Source: Treponema sp. J25
Lineage (GTDB): Bacteria > Spirochaetota > Spirochaetia > Treponematales > Breznakiellaceae
Assembly (NCBI RefSeq): GCF_004343725.1
Contig: NZ_PTQW01000006.1
Coordinates: forward strand, 1-64,000
DNA length: 64,000 bases
Direction: 5' to 3'
Shown here: one piece after another, positions 62,618 to 64,000 of the stretch
How the letters are laid out: every line of letters begins with the position of its first letter
Position numbering within the stretch: the first letter of the stretch is position 1
The notes under the pieces: model-generated
The model's database searches: none
Seen by the model: only the letters and a program-made list of their open reading frames with translations
Told to the model about the DNA's origin: nothing
Made by a program: the position numbers and the translations under genes

Positions 62618-62635
62618 AAAAAAACTCGCCCCGAG
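62618..62635 (-). terminator. Intrinsic-terminator-like hairpin in the pgi leader
   Basis: Reading leftward, CTCG-GGG-CGAG (62635-62625) is followed at once by seven T residues. It lies about 35 bases before the pgi ATG and 145 after the argR stop. It could end argR transcription or attenuate pgi. An overlapping stem GCCC-TCG-GGGC is an alternative fold. Confidence 0.5.
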
Positions 62636-62779
62636 GGCCTTCATCGTTCCTCAGTAACGACGGATCCTCCCCTGACCCATCGGACCGTTATAACAAAAAA
62701 CAAAAGATAGACGAAAAGTCTTCTTGATGTCCCTTAACAGTATATAATTTTGGCTTTCTTTTCCAGAGACCCTGATCGC

Positions 62780-63253
62780 TTAATCTTCAAGCTCGGGGAT
62801 TTTTTCCTTCATCCGGGCAAGGAATTCTTCCCCCGTCACGCCCTCTCGCAGACAAACAAAGACCGTATTATCCCGGCCCGCAATGGTACCGAGGACCTCA
62901 TCAAGGGCCAAATTATCCACCGCTAAAGCCACCGAATCGGAATGGCCCGAATAGGTTCGAATCACCACCATATTTCCGGACCAATCAATAGAAATATAGC
63001 CCCGCAGAAAATCGTTGATGTAGGTTCGCTCACTTTCTTGCCGTTCATCTTCTCCTGGTAGGGTATAGACATACCCATTATGACCATCCGAGATTTTTCC
63101 TACCTTAAGAAGCTTAAGATCCCGAGAAAGGGTGGCCTGGGTTACCTGGAACCCTTCTTTTTGAAGGTATCCGAGAAGAATTTCCTGGGATTCTATCCGA
63201 TATGTTTTAATGAGTTTTCGTATCGCCTTGAGCCGTGCAAGCCGTTCTTTCAC
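62780..63253 (-). CDS. argR: Arginine repressor ArgR/AhrC
   Basis: ArgR represses arginine biosynthesis and adjusts catabolism with arginine as corepressor. The 157-residue protein has a winged-helix N-terminus (RLKAIRKLIKTYRIESQEIL, GFQVTQATLSRDLKLL, the ArgR recognition helix) and the C-terminal oligomerisation and arginine-binding domain with GHSDSVALAVDNL and LGTIAGRDNTVFVC. Length and motif order are standard. The start is GTG at 63253 with GGAG upstream. SpeA/AguA in this window consume arginine, so ArgR targets may include them. Confidence 0.93.
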   Translation of the reverse strand: MKERLARLKAIRKLIKTYRIESQEILLGYLQKEGFQVTQATLSRDLKLLKVGKISDGHNGYVYTLPGEDERQESERTYINDFLRGYISIDWSGNMVVIRTYSGHSDSVALAVDNLALDEVLGTIAGRDNTVFVCLREGVTGEEFLARMKEKIPELED

Positions 63254-63274
63254 CTGGCACTCCGCAACTACCCT

Positions 63275-63331
63275 TCGAATATTTATACTTCAGAACTGTA
63301 TAAACATACACAAAAATAGGTTTCTTGACAA
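63275..63331 (-). promoter_or_regulatory. argR promoter with candidate ARG-box operators
   Basis: On the reverse strand TTGTCA (63331-63326), 17 bases and TATGTT (63308-63303) form the promoter. A dyad TGTATGTTTATACA (63310-63297) covers the -10. A second imperfect dyad, TGAAGTATAAATATTCGA (63292-63275), lies between the start and the gene and resembles ARG boxes (TGAAT-W4-ATTCA). Together they suggest ArgR represses its own gene; binding is inferred. TTGACAAG at the -35 is itself palindromic. Confidence 0.5.
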
Positions 63332-63429
63332 GGGTTAGTATAGGTTTTTGATATTGTTAAAAAATATTCACCCCGACACTATCCGATAATTCCCAATGTA
63401 TCGTTTCCCTTATTCTATACCCTTAGTTT

Positions 63430-63437
63430 GCCGATAT
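63430..63437 (+). promoter_or_regulatory. Sigma-28-like -10 element before fapA
   Basis: GCCGATAT (63430-63437) differs by one base from the flagellar sigma-28 -10 consensus GCCGATAA. The -35 at the standard 11-base distance, TATTCTAT (63411-63418), matches TAAAGTTT at only four of eight positions. The ATG is 17 bases downstream with AGGGA between. A flagellar-family product supports it; the weak -35 argues for caution. Confidence 0.45.
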
Positions 63438-63453
63438 AGAGACCAGGGAATCT

Positions 63454-64000
63454 ATGGGAACTCCTCAAAAATCAGAAAAACAGCCACCATCTCAGGACTC
63501 ACAGGAACAAAAGAAGGGATCTGAAGGATCGGCGCCCAAAACAGAGGAAGAGCTTCGGGCTACCATTACGGGGATCCATCAAAATGATGGCACGATGGTG
63601 ATCACCATCTCAGAAGACCACCTTTCAGCCCGGGCTGATTTTTATCCTCCCCTGGGAGACGGGAATCCCCTCAACCCCGACTATATTGCAGCCATGCTTG
63701 AAAAACTTTCCATTATCTATGGTATCCGATGGGACGCTATTCAGGAAGCGGCTCTTGAATGCAACCTGAACAGAAAGATCATAAAGGATGTCCTGATTGC
63801 CCAGGGGGACAGCCCGGTAGAAGAAATCCTGCCCTACTTTGAACTGGATAGCCGGTTTAAGAGTTCCACCCCCACCTATCGAGAAGAGGGGGGCCGGGTA
63901 GACTATCGGGCCATCTCTCATTTTTTCGTGGTAAAAAAAGACGAATGCATCGCCCATTATAAAGAAAAGGTCCCAGGGAAAGAAGGAAAAGATATCCACG
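63454..64000 (+). CDS. FapA (flagellar assembly protein A, DUF342) family protein, 3' truncated by window
   Basis: The frame from ATG 63454 stays open to the window edge (182 codons). After a Lys/Gln/Ser-rich first 35 residues comes a FapA N-terminal domain: VTISEDHLSARADFYPP is in the first strands, then NPDYIAAMLEKLSIIYG-IRWDAIQEAA and IAQGDSPVEE, then RVDYRAISHFFVVKKDECIAHY and VPGKEGKDIH, the highly conserved end of the first half (PGxPGxDIxG). A right-handed beta-helix should follow outside the window. Spirochaetes often place FapA genes near flagellar or motility operons. Confidence 0.88.
   Translation, partial: MGTPQKSEKQPPSQDSQEQKKGSEGSAPKTEEELRATITGIHQNDGTMVITISEDHLSARADFYPPLGDGNPLNPDYIAAMLEKLSIIYGIRWDAIQEAALECNLNRKIIKDVLIAQGDSPVEEILPYFELDSRFKSSTPTYREEGGRVDYRAISHFFVVKKDECIAHYKEKVPGKEGKDIH

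Noticed and set aside
1-64000. tRNA, rRNA, IS element or prophage
   Set aside because: Gaps were read for tRNA T-arm and acceptor patterns, rRNA-like runs, transposase motifs and integrase; none appeared.

Overview
The window is about 64 kb of gene-dense chromosome of roughly 50% GC. It most likely comes from a spirochaete of the Treponema/Spirochaeta group. I infer this from the gene set and its flavour: FapA-type flagellar protein, methyl-accepting chemotaxis protein, several large TPR proteins, PilZ and PEGA proteins, a short-form cytidylate kinase, an Fe-S-less MutY-like glycosylase, and LolC-LolD-LolE beside ftsY. The species cannot be fixed from the sequence alone. I see no rRNA, tRNA, insertion sequence, prophage or CRISPR array.

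Left part (1-23 kb) is almost entirely leftward. A DNA-repair pair like MrfA/MrfB (helicase plus DEDDh exonuclease) lies first, then glgC alone on the forward strand behind a good promoter with a perfect palindrome. A long leftward run follows, read from right to left: murC, yicC, cmk-like, mutY-like, a Cas2-like orphan, prfB with a programmed +1 frameshift, a PEGA protein, ftsY, a periplasmic repeat protein, lolC, lolD, lolE, mcsA, an McsB-like protein with an eroded active site, clpC and a fumarylacetoacetate-hydrolase-family enzyme. It combines envelope building, lipoprotein export, translation termination, repair and proteolysis.

Middle part (23-46 kb): folC and an orphan sensor kinase face right. 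Two RluA-type pseudouridine synthases, a PLP-homeostasis protein, rsmA, a ComEC lacking its nuclease domain, a HEAT-repeat protein and a PilZ protein face left. A CPBP protease and a TlpA/CcdA thiol-redox pair face right. Next come speA-aguB (leftward), pta with a TPR protein and a small conserved protein (rightward), and aguA (leftward). SpeA, AguA and AguB together make putrescine from arginine through agmatine and N-carbamoylputrescine.

Right part (46-64 kb): icd, then a convergent gap with a degenerate tandem repeat, the UPF0210 (PFL) and ACT-domain pair, an AI-2E-family permease and two TPR proteins. After these comes an overlapping three-gene unit: a membrane TPR protein with a degenerate Mrr-like nuclease fold, a metallophosphoesterase and a ParB-like/DUF4032 protein. 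The window ends with hslO, an M28-type peptidase, a chemotaxis receptor, pgi, argR with candidate self-operators, and the start of fapA behind a sigma-28-like -10 element.

The observations I would check first are the degenerate McsB that keeps its operon with ClpC, the orphan Cas2-like protein, the MutY-like enzyme without Fe-S ligands, the TPR-Mrr / phosphoesterase / ParB-like unit, and the structured leader at the left edge.
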